Below, one piece after another: positions 1-13,613 of a stretch of DNA of 64,000 nucleotides. Each line of letters starts with the position of its first letter. The first letter of the stretch is position 1. Source of the stretch: Monomorium pharaonis (taxonomy: Eukaryota > Arthropoda > Insecta > Hymenoptera > Formicidae). The notes beneath the pieces are model-generated. The model did not search any database. It was not told the DNA's origin and worked only from the letters and a program-made list of their open reading frames with translations. The stretch spans positions 1,116,001-1,180,000 of the forward strand of contig NC_050467.1 of NCBI RefSeq assembly GCF_013373865.1, given 5' to 3'. A program made the translations under genes and the position numbers.

Positions 1-3000
1 ATCATTACAAAATTGCTGACTATTCCCGCAGCCGGCTTGGCGCTTCTTTCTACTCGTTCGTCTCGATCGCCTGGAGCGAGGAATCGAAAATGGCAGTGAG
101 CGATCACGGTTCCCGCTCCAAGACAGAGGAGAGCGCGGACGAAGAAGAAGAAGGCGGTTGCTTATCGGGAGAATAAGAACGTAGAGAAGTAGAAGAAGAA
201 AAAGAAAAAGAAGAAAAAGAAGGGACGCGAGCGAGTGGCGTAAAAATAAAGCGATACTTTCCGGCACGCGAGTCACGTGATGCATATATCATATGCATAA
301 GCGGAATCGCTCGGGCGGAACAAAAGTGGCTACGAGATTGATGGCGATTTGGATCATCTCTCCTTTCGTATCGATCTCGTTTTGGATACTAAAATATCGA
401 GAAGGATTTTTAATCCCGTGATCTACGCGTCCGTTCGTTCGCTCGCCCGATCATGAAAAATGGCCGGATAGGTCGGCGCTTTCGCCGCCGGTGTGCGTTT
501 CGGCGTGTCCATGTGCCACGTCAAAATTCGTCACTTTAATGCCTCGTAGACACCTGTGCAATTACAAAATATGTAGCAGAGAATTTACGTTTCTATTTTA
601 AATCTCTCCTTCCCTTCTGCCTCTGTATCCCGATGTCTCGTGTCCATCGCACACGATCAAGCCACGACTAATTACATTTCCAGATCAAAGAATTCAGATA
701 GCGCGAATAGGAGGAGCGCGCGCGCGCGCGCGATCATTTCTCATCCGCTATCTTTTTAATCCCGCGCCGATCCTCGACTAAAATTGAGGAAAATCCTCCG
801 GAAAAGAGATGGATTTCGTCCGGCAGGTACAAAAGCTCGCTGTCGCTCAGCCGAACTGAGGGAATATTCGGATACTTTTGATACGCGAAAAGGAACAATG
901 AAGGAACGACGATGTCGTGTATACGTAATTCACGCCTCGAAGCCGAATAAAGAGGCAGCGAGGGTGCAGGCGCGCGCATTTTATTTTATTTTCCCAATAA
1001 TACGTAACTGTACGGCATAGAAGTACAGAGCGGGCCTGCGGGTAGAGGCAGGAGAGAGTGGATACTTGAAAATTGCAATATAGCTGCTGATCGTTGCATA
1101 TTCGTGTCATGTGCAGTAAAGGCGAGTGCGGCATCCCGCGTTGACGTGCAAATAGTCGATTCGCTGCCCAGTTGATAGATATTTATTTACAACGGGAAAT
1201 TAAATTTTAAATATAAACGTACTTCTCAAAAATATGACATTGGAAATTTTTTTTTCTTTTTTTAAGATAAGAATATCTGTTGTTATCGATGCATTATCTA
1301 CCTACATGTGTATATTATGTATAAGAATAGAGAGGTTGTGCAGGTATGCATTAATATTACAGAAATTTAATTAAGATAGCAATTTGCATTAATTCTGGAA
1401 ACGCGACAGGTTGCACGCGTGTAAACGTTTATCGAAACGTCAAGATGGAATCGTAATCGTCGACACGCTATTACTACAGTGATTTTCTGCGACGTCGTTG
1501 TACGGCTTCCTCGAAGGGCCATTAATGCAACGTACGCATTATGTTGCCCGTGCGGTTGCACGCGTGCGGCAACGCAACACGCGTTACGTTCAATTTCAAC
1601 TTCCACGTCATTTCTACTTATTTTTAGCCTGAACGCGACAAATGTGTTTTGCGTCAGGTGAGAACTTTTGGCTTAGATTTTGCTGGTTCGAAGATGTGCT
1701 TTAAAAAAAAAAAGAAAAAAAAATCGAGCAGCATGACATTAAAATATCCGAAAAGCATTGACGTGTCGGGAAACATTTTTATCGCGTGAAAATTTCGATG
1801 TTAATTCAACATCTCTTATCGGAGCGGCGTGCAACAACCGGCCGCCACAATACCGGCGGAATCGCGAGCGCGCAATGCGAGCGCGTGTAAAACGTGAAGA
1901 AGCTATCAGGCGTGAAGTGTAAAACACGAAGGGGATGTGCATCGGCGGCAGGTAGCGATGGTAGCGGATGGCTGGTGGTGGTGGTCGAGGCGGAAGCGAA
2001 AAGGAGTACGACGTATAATGGAGGGTGCGTGGTGAGCTGTGAAGCTACACTGATTCCATTGTGATCCTGGATATAATGGGGCACCTACACGGAAGTGTAG
2101 CTCTCGCGAAAAATAATGGCACGCTATTGGGGCCGGTGGTGGCCGGGAGCGACGCGGCGGGTAGAACGGGAAGAGCCTTTTCGCTGACTGGATTTTGAGT
2201 GTACGGCTGATGAGGCACGAAAGCTTCGACGCGAATTTTTACAAGAGTCGTTGCCGGCGCGCAAACGGTCGTTTAATTGAGATATTTTAATTATTGTTGC
2301 ATGCTGCGCGAATAGCCATGTATATGTATGCACATAATAGAATTGCACAACGAAATTGAGACAATTCAAGCGATATGATATCCGTATCTCTCACGGGCAT
2401 CTGAATACTTCGGATAAATAAACATTGGCTATTATTGTAATTTATTTGCAGCATATGTGAGTATCGTGCAAGATAAATTCTATAACAATTATCGTACAAT
2501 ACCTGGACAGCGCTATTCGGGGATTAATTGGAATCGAAGGTATTCTAATACGAAAATGCCAATAGCCTTGATTATAAGTAAGAAATATTGATTGTTTCAC
2601 TTTTGAATTTTGTTTTCAAATAAACATTTAAATCATTTGATTTATTAAAATATTATGTATACAATTTTTTTTTTTAAATAAAAATAATTACAAAGATATA
2701 TTAAGTAAATGGTAAAAGCTTTTTTAATTCACAATTATTTAATAATAATGATGAATTAATAAAACCCTATGCGTTTATAGAAAACATGTAATTAGGTATC
2801 AAGATGGCAACTTTTAATTCAAGATCTAATAATTCTCTAAATAAATCTTAATCTTCTAAGAGATAATTAAGACGAGCATTTGAACCAGAAAAATATAGGT
2901 TGCGGTGTGACTGAATTGAGAACCCATTCACTCGCTCTCTGATATTTTTCTCTGCGTGCTTTACTTGGGAAATAATTAGATAAAAATTTCTTAAATTCTC

Positions 3001-3188
3001 GTTTATAAGGAGATTTTACACACTTAATTTTACAGTGTAGGTACATCGAAACGAGGCTTAGTGTCTCGAGGGAGTTTAATCCCAAAGGAGAAATCAAGTA
3101 CCCAAAACATTGCTTCAAATTTACCTTCTAATTGATTAAATAATTCATATGTCATAAATGTATTTGACGTGTTAAACCCAATTGAGAC
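1..3188. other. Gene-free stretch
   Basis: No gene, RNA or element recognised. Small ORFs overlap on both strands without family motifs; a (CG)n tract lies at about 717-732. From about 2560 the sequence turns strongly AT-rich. Confidence 0.65.
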
Positions 3189-3320
3189 AAAGCAAACGAC
3201 CGCGAACCAACACGAATGAGCAACTTGCTTCAATGAGTACGAACGGCGTTGTCAATACTCGCGGCGCTTTTCGTATTCATTGAAGCAAGTTCAATCATGT
3301 TTGTTCGCGTTCGTTTGCTT
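3189..3320. mobile_element. Foldback element / long hairpin
   Basis: Left arm 3189-3243 and right arm 3270-3320 are near-perfect inverted repeats: AAGCAAACGACCGCGAACCA on the left versus AAGCAAACGAACGCGAACAA when the right arm is reversed, continuing through CAACTTGCTTCAATGAG/ACTTGCTTCAATGAA. The loop is about 26 nt. A foldback MITE or an inverted-repeat transcript source; no terminal duplication found. Confidence 0.75.
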
Positions 3321-6300
3321 AATCCGAATCGAGCTTCAAATATTGCGTCCGACAATCGTACGTGCCGGAGAGTGTCATATTTTAGTAAACAGTATTCGTG
3401 TGATTAATCGCGAGTAAGTTTCGTGAGCTGGTATTCGCGAATAAATTCCATGTGTTCGACGAGCGCGAATTTCCATGAGCAACTTGCGATCTCAGTAAAT
3501 GGAAAACCTACAGGGCAAAGATCGTAACCATAGGAAATGAGTAACTTATATATTATTTAATATTTAATATTTAAAGATAGTATAATGTCAATGTTATATT
3601 AGCGTAACATTTTATGCGACGTGAGGAAGAGATAAAATTTAATATTATTATGAAATACAAATGAATTAGAATGATATTACGATAATAGATTCTTAAATAA
3701 TATTTTGTTAATAATTTCTACATTGTAGGAACGCTCATTGTTGGGTATTAATAAATTAAGAATAATAGATGTTCAAGCAAGAATAAGAGATTTTTACATT
3801 AATATGAATGTTATATATAATGGATATATATAACGGAACTAATTCATTTATAGATAAATTCACTATATAACTTATTACATCGATTTACTGTGGATTTAAG
3901 TTTTTTGTATAATTATTTTAGTATCAAATAACACATAACACATCCGCGACACATAAAATATATATTATATATATATTTATGAATTTTTTAAGTGCGTGTA
4001 TAGCAAGATAGAGATAATCATATAAAGTTTATCATTGAGGGATTGTAAGTGGGCATCTAAGATCTAAAAAAGGTGAGCTTGGAAAATCTTATTCCCCTCG
4101 CAAATATCCGAGTAACGATTTGCGAAGAATGGCGTGAAGAAGATGTACGGTGAAAATTTGATGTCGCAGTAATGCGAAAGAGGGAATCGGAACGCGTGCG
4201 CTGTGATCTTACTTTGCGTCTTTCTCGCGCTTAGGGAGTGGAGGGGGAGGGAAAGTCAAAATTTTAGATGCAAGTGCGAAGGAGGAAAAGAAAACGAGAA
4301 GACGAACTCACAGGAATTCGCAGAACTTCAAAGGCAAAGAATAACGAAGCGAATCGGGAGTACAGGTCGCCGGTCGGCGAGCACAAAGATGTAATTTACA
4401 AGACGGAGGGGCATATCGTTCGACAAAGCAATTATCGTTGCAAAGAACATGGGCGAAAGAGAGAAACGAAACGAGTGTATTATACGAACATAAAAGGAGT
4501 TTCGCGTCGCGCTGGTTTCTACTACTTGCGTCGTGCCGCACAAATACTCTCTTTCTTCACTATTTACTGCAAGTGGTACTGGTGGTAGTTCGTAACATAC
4601 AGATCTTATTCTACGAAACGACTTCACTGCCTTCTAATTTATCGCTTTGCGCTTATGGCTTCCCGATAAGCAAAGAGCATTTGCATTGCGTCGAAGGCTG
4701 GAGCCGCTGACTTTTTTGACGCTAACATTGATATGAGAAGCGTCATTAAAGAATTGCCTTTGCGTACCTTTGGGGCTGTAATACGATTCTATTTTTAAAA
4801 AATGCTGATATGTACTATGCTAATATGAAGTTTTTGATATTATAGATCAAATGAGTCACGTTACTTGTCAAAATTTATTTTAATTTCGTTAAACACTTTA
4901 AACGAAGTATCGATATCTTTTGAAAGTTGAATTTTTGAATTTAATCCCAAAAACGTATGCACTAGAAAATATTTTTATTTCTTAGCGTGAGGTTTAAATG
5001 CAATTTGCGTGATGTATTGCTTTAATAATTCTTCATTTTTATATCTCGGTTTCATCTTACGATTTCTTATTTCCCTCGGAAGTGCAAACGCGGATGCTAA
5101 AAACAAGGCGCGGAGCGCAAAGTGTGAAGCTGCATAGCCAAGTGAAACGCGGGTCAGGGACTAATCATCAATTAAGAACACGGTCGAGTATTTCCATTTA
5201 TCATGTGCCACCAGGCGCACGACCGAATTTCGCGTAAGCAAATTGTGTCGTATCACGCACCGAACATTACTTCTTGCTAATTGCATTAAAAACTACAGTA
5301 GACCTGGCGAAAGCATGGAGCACTCCTACGCGGCACGTGCATACACACGTGTGCGTTCGTATTATGGGCGTCGCAAGAAATTTCAGAATTCCGGGAGCTA
5401 CATGCGCACCGCGGGCATACGCGCGCCGCCCTTTATGCACATATCATAATTACGTCGAGCGCACTTGTACGGGACGCGAGATGCCGTTATATTAATAACG
5501 TCCCCCCCCCCCGCCGTTTTAAAGCGGATATTAGTTTTTACACGTCTGCAAACGACTGCGATGAACTTTACCAGACTGCGGGTACAAACGTCGTTTTCAA
5601 CCGTTTATCCTGCCGTTGCTACATCGTGAATTAAAATCGCAAAGCAGGATCTCACCCGGAATAATTTAAGCTATTGACGCTGCTAGCGCTTTTCGGAGAC
5701 ACGTTTTCATATAAATAAGATAACGGTACATTAATAAACGACGGGACCTTTTTTGCAAAGATATTTTTTTATCATGATAAAACTTATAAACTTTTTCTCT
5801 AATTCTGAGAATAACATGTTTTGCACTCTGGTAAATTAATGTCGAGAGATAAATTTATCAATTGCTCTCGCAAAAACAAGCATTCTATTTTCCTTGTTTC
5901 TACTTTGGCAAATAATTTGCAGAACACATTCTATTAATAATTTATTCTATTATTAATCCATTATCGAAATTATCTATTAATAATTATATTGTTGTCAATA
6001 ACAGTTCTATCTTAGAAATAGGGCGGCCTCGTCTGCATATTTGAAAGGAACATTTATTAGAATACATCTGTTTTCCTTTCTTCTTTTCTAAAATAGAATA
6101 GAAAAAAATTGGACAACATTGATTTTTTTCACGTATTGATTTTATCATTAATTTTTCCACCCGGTTGCAGATTATTTTAGATTGTATCGCTTTGGAGATA
6201 TGGAGGATTAATCGCGTTTACATATTTTTTAAAATAGAAGATGTTATTAATTTTTGTCCGATTGTTTTTGGAACAGTTATTAGATTCCGAGAATCAATTA

Positions 6301-7581
6301 ATATCAATATAACATCGCGATTTAAGTGTTGTCTGCATGGTGCAAATATAAATCGATTAACTTCGTGCTAATCGAAAATGGTGATGCTACTAACTAAAGC
6401 AAAACGTATATCGATGTTTTCTTTAAATTTTCTGTTTTTAGTAGAACAACAAATATCTGCTATTTGCTCATTATTTACTCGTATGTGTTGCGATACACGC
6501 ACGTTTAATGTTTACAATCTTTTCCTGGTTCTTCTTTCTTGGTCGTTTGTGCAACGCGAAAAAGATAAGCAAATTGAAAAGAATCGATAGGAATTTATTT
6601 CGTGAAATCTATTCTTATATGTAGGTTTCATTCGTTTCGCAACGAGAAGCAACCAGGAGGATCCCAGAGAAATGAATCCTTCACTCGAAATCAAGATACG
6701 TTAAAGTGAATTCCTCACGAGGAATTTTCAAATCGATCTGCAAGATTTCGGACTAACTCGTTTCATCTAGTAGGAACGAATTTCTTCCAATTTACTTTAA
6801 TTTGTTTTGTGCAAAGTGTATGTGTATACGTATTTTAGCGCCCCTTAACGTTTCTGGAATCCTTTAGCCTCTCGTCTTTCTATCTAAGTATTCTTGTACC
6901 AATTTCGAATCGATTTGGCCTTAATGAGAATTTCACTCGATGTTCCTTTCTCACTAATTTTCAATTCAATTTTAAAGCGTAAATATCTGTTTGGGATTAA
7001 TTACAAAATAAAATCGCATTTTTTTTGGCCTACATTTTCGGATTTTTATAATTTAACAATTGGATAATATAATATTAAAACAGTCATTGGTTTCCTTAAC
7101 TTCTCTCACGCGGTATCTTCAATTGACAATTCTGGATTGTCCCGTATAAATTAAGATGTAAATGCAGTCGTTATAATGCATGCACAGGGATTAATCTTCG
7201 AATGGAATATTTAACGAAGGATCGATAGCTCGATGTTAATATCGCCGTTTTTCTGATTTTTTTCCATTGATAATTAACAGTTGAGAGCGGCAACGACGGC
7301 GGGATTTCAAAGACGTTCGTATACGTCTTGCCGTGTCCACGCGCTGTAAAAATTTTATCACAATATAATGACATCGTGTGTCCTGCTACGTTCACGCTAT
7401 CCACTACACCGTCATCGTAAGCGTGCGCGAGATCGCGGAGGTGGGAAAAACAAGTAATAGACAGGAAGTCGAAGGGAAGAGAAGTAACAGAGAGCGGGTT
7501 TCCTCTTACATTTTCTCGGAATTTTTCCAGACACGTTCGTGCCCTCGACGCTCCTTCGTTCTTTGAGCTTTTCCACTCCAC

Positions 7582-7608
7582 AGAGAAAGAGAGAGAGAGA
7601 GAGAGAGG
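7582..7608. repeat. (GA)n microsatellite
   Basis: About 13 GA units with one interruption. Confidence 0.93.
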
Positions 7609-8416
7609 CGAAACGCGAGAGCGCGTCCGGCTAAGTTTCTCTGGAACTTGTCGCTTGGTCCCGGCCAAGTGCAAATCCGGCTTTTTGCGCGCGAGACGCG
7701 CCTGACGTCCCGAATTATTATTCCAACGGATCGAGAGACCCTTGCGGTATACCAACTCGATCGTCACGCTATCATCGCCGGATGTTATAGCTGCATTTAA
7801 GTGCGTTTAATTTCCACGTTACTCGCAAGTAAATTGTATGAGAGAGCTCGTATGTGTGTTTATATACGGTAAGCGTTTAATGCAAAAATTTAGCTGCTTC
7901 ATTGCGATGTTTTATTTCACATTCTCGTAAAAAGAAAACTTATAAAGAGGAGAATTTTTCATTTTCACGCTGCGCCAAAATTATTCCGGTTATTGTGCAA
8001 TAAAAAGCACACACTCGTTTCTTATTTATTTTGACATAACTGAATATTAATAATATACGTACGTTTTAATAATATATTTTATCTAAATTTATACGCAAGT
8101 ACGTGTAACAAAAAAATTGTGTGTTTGTCGGGGATGTCCCTCGCCGATGCTGTATACTTTCAGTTGGAAATCGCCGCGGGAATGTCCCTAAGATATGACG
8201 GGGAGTTACCTGACATCCACGGCGCGTTTAGGGATAGTCTTAAATACAAATGGCAAACTCGATTGTACGCGCCCGAGTCGTACTCACCGCCAATTAAAAC
8301 TTTCGAATTCGGCTGTGAGCTACTTAAACAATGTAAAGTTTTTCGTTAGTGCCGTTTAAAGCTCCCCCGATATTTACTCGTCTTAATTAATTCACGGCCA
8401 AAGTTTCGCCCGCGGA

Positions 8417-8441
8417 TCTCTCTCTCTCTCTCTCTCTCTCT
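8417..8441. repeat. (TC)n microsatellite
   Basis: About 12 TC units, 200 bp from the larger one at 8648. Confidence 0.95.
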
Positions 8442-8644
8442 TTCCCTTTCGCTACGGGAAGTTGCTTTCAATTCGTAAATACGATCGGGAAGTTTGCCTC
8501 GCGGCGGTCGCTAAGCCGACGATGATGTGGCATATATAGCCGATGACAGCGTCAAATTACGCGAATCCGCGCGCGGATCCTCGAGTCCTCTTGTTAATTC
8601 TACGTGGTAGGTTGCGATGGCACGAATCTCGATCTCTCCTTTCG

Positions 8645-8647
<3 letters not shown>

Positions 8648-8699
<52 letters not shown>
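8648..8699. repeat. (TC)n microsatellite
   Basis: About 26 uninterrupted TC units. Confidence 0.97.
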
Positions 8700-8706
<7 letters not shown>

Positions 8707-10100
8707 ACTCACTTTCTCTTGCTTTCTTTGTCTCTCTAGGCCTCAAGCTAGTGTCTATCATAGCACAGTGAGATATATAGTTAGACATGACTGGGCGATA
8801 AGGGAGAGACTTATGTTAATGTTATTCCGCAGCATGACAGACATAATGAGCGAATATATATCTCCGGACATTATATTCGAGATATCAAAGGACCCTTTGG
8901 AATCTGCACGTTCCACGGGAGAATTTAAAATATTATATCGCGCGCCAAAAAAGGAAATTGGGAAGACTCTGCGGGTTTAAACAGAAGTTCAGATACACTG
9001 TACTATTCGAACAATAGCTGCAGAAATAGCCACAAAGCACTACGTGCAGTAGCACTGTTATTGCATTAATTCAAGTTCTGCTATAAATGTGACTTAGGTC
9101 TATACCCTCAGTTCTTCGTATAAATGCAAATTCGCTCGAATTGTTCTCGAGAAATAAATATCCTTCGCGGCTGTAAATTCCATCCCAGACTCTTACCGGA
9201 ACATAGCAGTTTTTATTTTTGGCACAGTTTTGCAGTTTGCACTCATTGTTTACAAGTCCCCAAATCGGAAATTTATATTTTTTTATATATTTGATGCATA
9301 CACATGCATTTTTGGCCTTTGTGATGTTTTGTATTTTTTTTCCTCCCGGGGTGGAGCGAAACGGGGGACAGGTGGTGTGCGGTTGTAATCGTAACGCGAA
9401 ATCGATATACGGGTGACACGAGATCGTGCAATCGGCATTGTTAAAACTTAAAATATGAACGTCGCGGTTTTTGAAATTGACTAGTAGGGTAGAGGTAGTA
9501 ACGCTTCACGCTCGTAGCCATAAACGAGGACTCTCGCGTTCGTTGAGGTATGACCCTCTCGGGAGAGACTCGCGCGCTTTGGAGGGAGGATATAGACACG
9601 GAGGTTCACGTACACTAGTACTCGTTAATGGTCGCCGTTCTCTATTCCCCGACAAGGAGCATACGAAGAGCAGCCGCCCCGATGTATGTACGTACGTAAC
9701 CGTATATCCGCAAGAATGTCGCGCGGGTAAAGATCGAAAATACCCCGTGAGATAGCCCGACGGCGAGCGATCCGCGAATCGCGCTCGCCTAACTATGCGA
9801 CGCTCGCCGAATATTCTCCGTGTCTCTCCCTAAATAAAGCGACGTCGAATAAGGCGACGCGCCGCTTAAACGGCCGACATCCCTTGCACTATGCACCAAA
9901 AACTTGCGCGACATGCGCCGTATTACAACAGTGTATCAACCGCATCCCCGCACCTCGTCGTCCCCTCGTGTTACCTCCTCATCTTCAGCTCGTGCGCCAC
10001 CACCATGATACATGGCGAGCATTACGAAGGCTTAACACAGACGCGTGTATATTCTGCACACCGTGAAACACGCTACGACGAAGGCGGGTTGTCAGGGCAA

Positions 10101-10113
10101 AGAGAGGGAGAGG

Positions 10114-10144
<31 letters not shown>

Positions 10145-10145
10145 G
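10101..10145. repeat. (GA)n/(GGGA)n tract
   Basis: GA units with G-rich interruptions at both ends. Confidence 0.93.
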
Positions 10146-12113
10146 ACGGGAGGGAGATTTCGGAGTGTACGCTATCACCCCGATATATACGGTCTTTGCG
10201 GCACTTATATTACAGATCCCGTCTGTGCAAGCGCGGCTCGTTAATGTATACCGTTAATGTGTCACGTGTGCATACCGATACGCGTTGTTAATTTCATATC
10301 CCTTCCGATCATTTCTAACCCTTTGAGATTCGCTAATGCCAATTGCATCTCGTATTCGCGCGGTGTCACAGTCTCCCAAAATTATCGATCAGCGATATCT
10401 CGTGGTCTCCAAAGTGACGGAAGATGGCACAATCCTTTCGTAACGGAGGTATGAATAATTGAGCTTCCGGAGTTTGGAGGAGTCAAACAACTTTGCGTCT
10501 CAATTAATTTCAAGTAAATTTTCTTTTGACAAGAAATGTAATTTCAAAAGTAATTATCAGATTCAGTCTTGTTGCTTAAGTAAGGTTAAAAATAACTGGT
10601 TATTGAAAATAATGAGCTTCTCACGAATTGAATTTTCAAAGTATCTAATTAACAACGAAACTTCATTGTTTGTTCTGCGAGCGAGTTTCATCATCATTTT
10701 AATTTTCATGACCGTCCAATATTAGTAAATAACAATGGGCACGATGATCTCTCTCGCACAATTTTCCTCCAGAGAAAGTTTCACGGTTGCGCATATGCAG
10801 CTGCACAAGTGTAGCCGGTAAGCGAGTCGTGATGTAGTCGGCGGAATGAATCCGACGAGACTGTAAGACGAGTGGCGGGATAAACAGTGAATGTTTCCGT
10901 CAAAATTACACCCCGTGGAAATTAGGTGGAGACTAATTCAGAGGCCCCTCCGCGAAGACTTAACGAAGAGATAAACGTCAGACGAGAGAAGAGCGAGAAC
11001 GCGCCCTCTTTAGCGTTTCGCGCGGTACGAAGGGGGCGAATGTTGTCGTCGCGTTGCTCGAAAATCGCGCGGAGGATTCGATACGCGAGATTATCTCGCT
11101 TCGAACGTTTATTCGCGAGGCTAATTGCATACACGTGTTGCAATTCGTGACGCGGTCGTTTAAAATAATAATTGAAATACAACTGGGGAAAAAGCACAGT
11201 AGTGCACCTAGGCGGCTTTTTTTCCGTTTCCCCCTTTCCCTTCCCCCGGTTCCGATAAACGAAGCGCAAATGATAAAAGCGACAAAAACGATCTGATTGT
11301 TAATAAACGCGCGCGCGCGCGTCGATAAACTGGCGCATTGTTGCAGAAAGATAACGCTGCTACCTATATATAGACGACACATTTATAACTCGCGCATTAT
11401 TCTGTCAGAGCTGCGGTATCGCTCGCGAAAAACGTTCCTTGGGGCGCATTGCGTCATGGGAGCGATGAACCGTCGGCATTACCGGAACGATATCCATCGC
11501 CTGCTTAATCGGAACGCTAATTTCACTCTTGCATTCTCCGAGAAACGCTACTTAAGAATTGAATATCTCTTCTCTCTTCTCATCTGAATTATATGTTTTT
11601 TATTAATGTTTTTTTGTCAATAACGGAAAAGTGAGATATCGAGTACTTTGATGTGTAATAAGATTTATAGAGATATCACTTTTTCTATTTTTTACAACGT
11701 TAGTTACTATGTCAATTACACAATGTTAAGACTCGTCAAACATCGAAAATTTTAATTAGATTTCAAGTTAAAATAGAAATCAATTATCAGAAGTGCCAAG
11801 TGCTGCATACCTGCATATTATATAGGAGAAGCGTCTATTTTTATTTGAAAATTAAATTAATCAGTTAGAAACTTTACGAAATTAATTGTTTAATTTCTTT
11901 CTTTTTATTGCAGAAATATAATTCAAGGTATTTTGTTACAAAAAATATTATTTTATATAATAATATTAAAAACAACTCGTTTAAATTAATAAAGTTCTGG
12001 ATAAAATAGAGCTTGAAAATAACGTTTGAACTTAATAAAATCAACTGCTATATCGTATGAGTAAAAACTGTGTGCCATTATGTGTAAATAATTTTTAGCT
12101 TTGCTATATATAA

Positions 12114-12554
12114 TACACAGAAAAAAAGGACATTGTTATTTTAATATCTTTAGTTTTAAAATGAAAATCTGGAAATAAGATTATATTGCGTTAAATCAAA
12201 GAAACTTACTTGAATGAAGATTTATTTTAAGATTTTATACAGTTTAATCAAGAAAATTATATTCTTGTTATTTAAGAATAATTTTCTTGAATGGAAATGA
12301 AAAAATGTTGGATAGAAATTACTGTATGTTCAAATTGAAGATTATAATTTTTTTAGAGTAAAATTATCAAAATAATAATATTATATTTTTGAAATAACAA
12401 TTATAGTATTGAGAAATAAGGCTATAATATTGTTAAAATTTAAGATTTTCAAATTCTTCTAAGAAGATTACATATTGTTGCGTATATATGAAACAATGCA
12501 TGCGTTCATATGAACATATAAGAGTTAATTTGACACTTGTTTTTTTTCTGTGTA
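12114..12554. mobile_element. TA-flanked MITE
   Basis: 441 bp. Left end TACACAGAAAAAAAGGA; the right end reverse-complemented reads TACACAGAAAAAAAAC, so terminal inverted repeats of about 15 bp with TA at both borders (mariner-like target). The interior is AT-rich with an internal palindrome (CAAGAAAATTATATTCTTG, then AAGAATAATTTTCTTG). No coding capacity. Same family as 32211-32622. Confidence 0.78.
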
Positions 12555-13410
12555 GTGTCAAAGTACGAATATATATACTTTGTTATTTTTAATATTTAAT
12601 AATAATCAAATTAGATTTGATTTATTTTATCGACTTTTCAAAATGATTTTTTAAAACTATTTTTTATTATATACGTACAACACGAATGGATTTTTTGTGC
12701 GGAATATTTTGAATCCTGGTTTGCTTTGGTGCTCTTGACATTTTGTTATTTGCGATCACACGGGTATTACATATCGTCGCATCTGATGGTTTTACATAGC
12801 ACGAAGCAAGTGAGAATCTCGTTACCGTTGTTGCAGTTGCTCTCATAGTCGCAAACAATATTATTCATTCACCACTACTGTTATCTAATTAGATCTCTCA
12901 TAGTCATTGTAGAATATTCGCAGCTGATCGTTCACACGTTCTTATCAGCACGTTGGCACAGATTTCGTTGCTTACATTTTCGTAGGATTAATCAATAAGA
13001 TTAGACCACAATTGCGAAAATCATTAACCCATAAATTGTACTTGTGAAAATTTTTTAAAGCGTTATACATATCTTTTTCACAAATTTATTTTTGTACAGA
13101 TTTTTCAAACCATATCTGATATCGGGGATATGGTTTATTCGTGGCGAGTATTCGTCGCATGTCCCTCAACGATTTGTTCGCCGGTATAAAATTCCATTCT
13201 GCCCTGCCGCGCTTGTCGCGGCACCAATAATTAGGAATCGTTTACGTGACATCCGATTGTTATTACAAGGTGTATCGACCTGCCAGATTTTATGATCGTT
13301 TGATATCGTCCTATTTCATCGAGCGACCTTAATGTTACTCTTCCTCTTTCATTCGATACGACTAATTGTCTTCGTGACGCAAATAAAATTGTAATGTTTC
13401 TCTATGTGTA
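12555..13410. other. Gene-free stretch
   Basis: Nothing recognised between the two inverted-repeat elements. Confidence 0.65.
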
Positions 13411-13613
13411 TACACAGAAAAAAAGTAATATAGCCAATAACATATGTAATTGCGGGTTGCCAACTACATAAAATACTCAATACAATAATATTTGCTATTA
13501 ATGCAAGTACAATGTTGATACTGCAATAGCATATATTATTGTATTGAGTATATCTGTAGTTGGCAGCCCGCAACTACATATCTTATTGGATATATTAATT
13601 TTTTTTCAGTGTA
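13411..13613. mobile_element. Foldback MITE, nearly full-length palindrome
   Basis: 203 bp. The two arms of about 89 nt are roughly 85-90% identical when one is reversed: TACACAGAAAAAAAGTAATA / TACACTGAAAAAAAATTAAT at the tips, GCGGGTTGCCAACTACA / GCGGGCTGCCAACTACA in the middle and ATACTCAATACAATAATAT inside. The loop is about 25 nt. TA at both borders. No coding capacity; its transcript would form a long hairpin. Confidence 0.88.

Larger units (their letters stand above)
3321..12113. other. Gene-free stretch with microsatellites
   Basis: No supportable gene. The longest reading frames (7171-7767 minus; 8543-8980 plus; 4268-4588 plus) have no family motif and two of them run through dinucleotide repeats. 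Contains C-run 5502-5511, (GA)n 7582-7608, (TC)n 8417-8441 and 8648-8699, (GA)n 10101-10145. Confidence 0.6.

Noticed and set aside
4268..4588. 106-codon basic plus-strand ORF
   Set aside because: Composition-driven, no domain, no supporting exon structure.
7171..7767. 198-codon minus-strand ORF, the longest outside wge
   Set aside because: No family motif; part of it is the SLSLSLS reading of a GA repeat and no splice-consistent neighbours were found.
8543..8980. 145-codon plus-strand ORF with a possible acceptor after the CT repeat
   Set aside because: Much of the frame is a (TC)n tract; the rest has no recognised domain and the pyrimidine tract makes an acceptor look good by chance.
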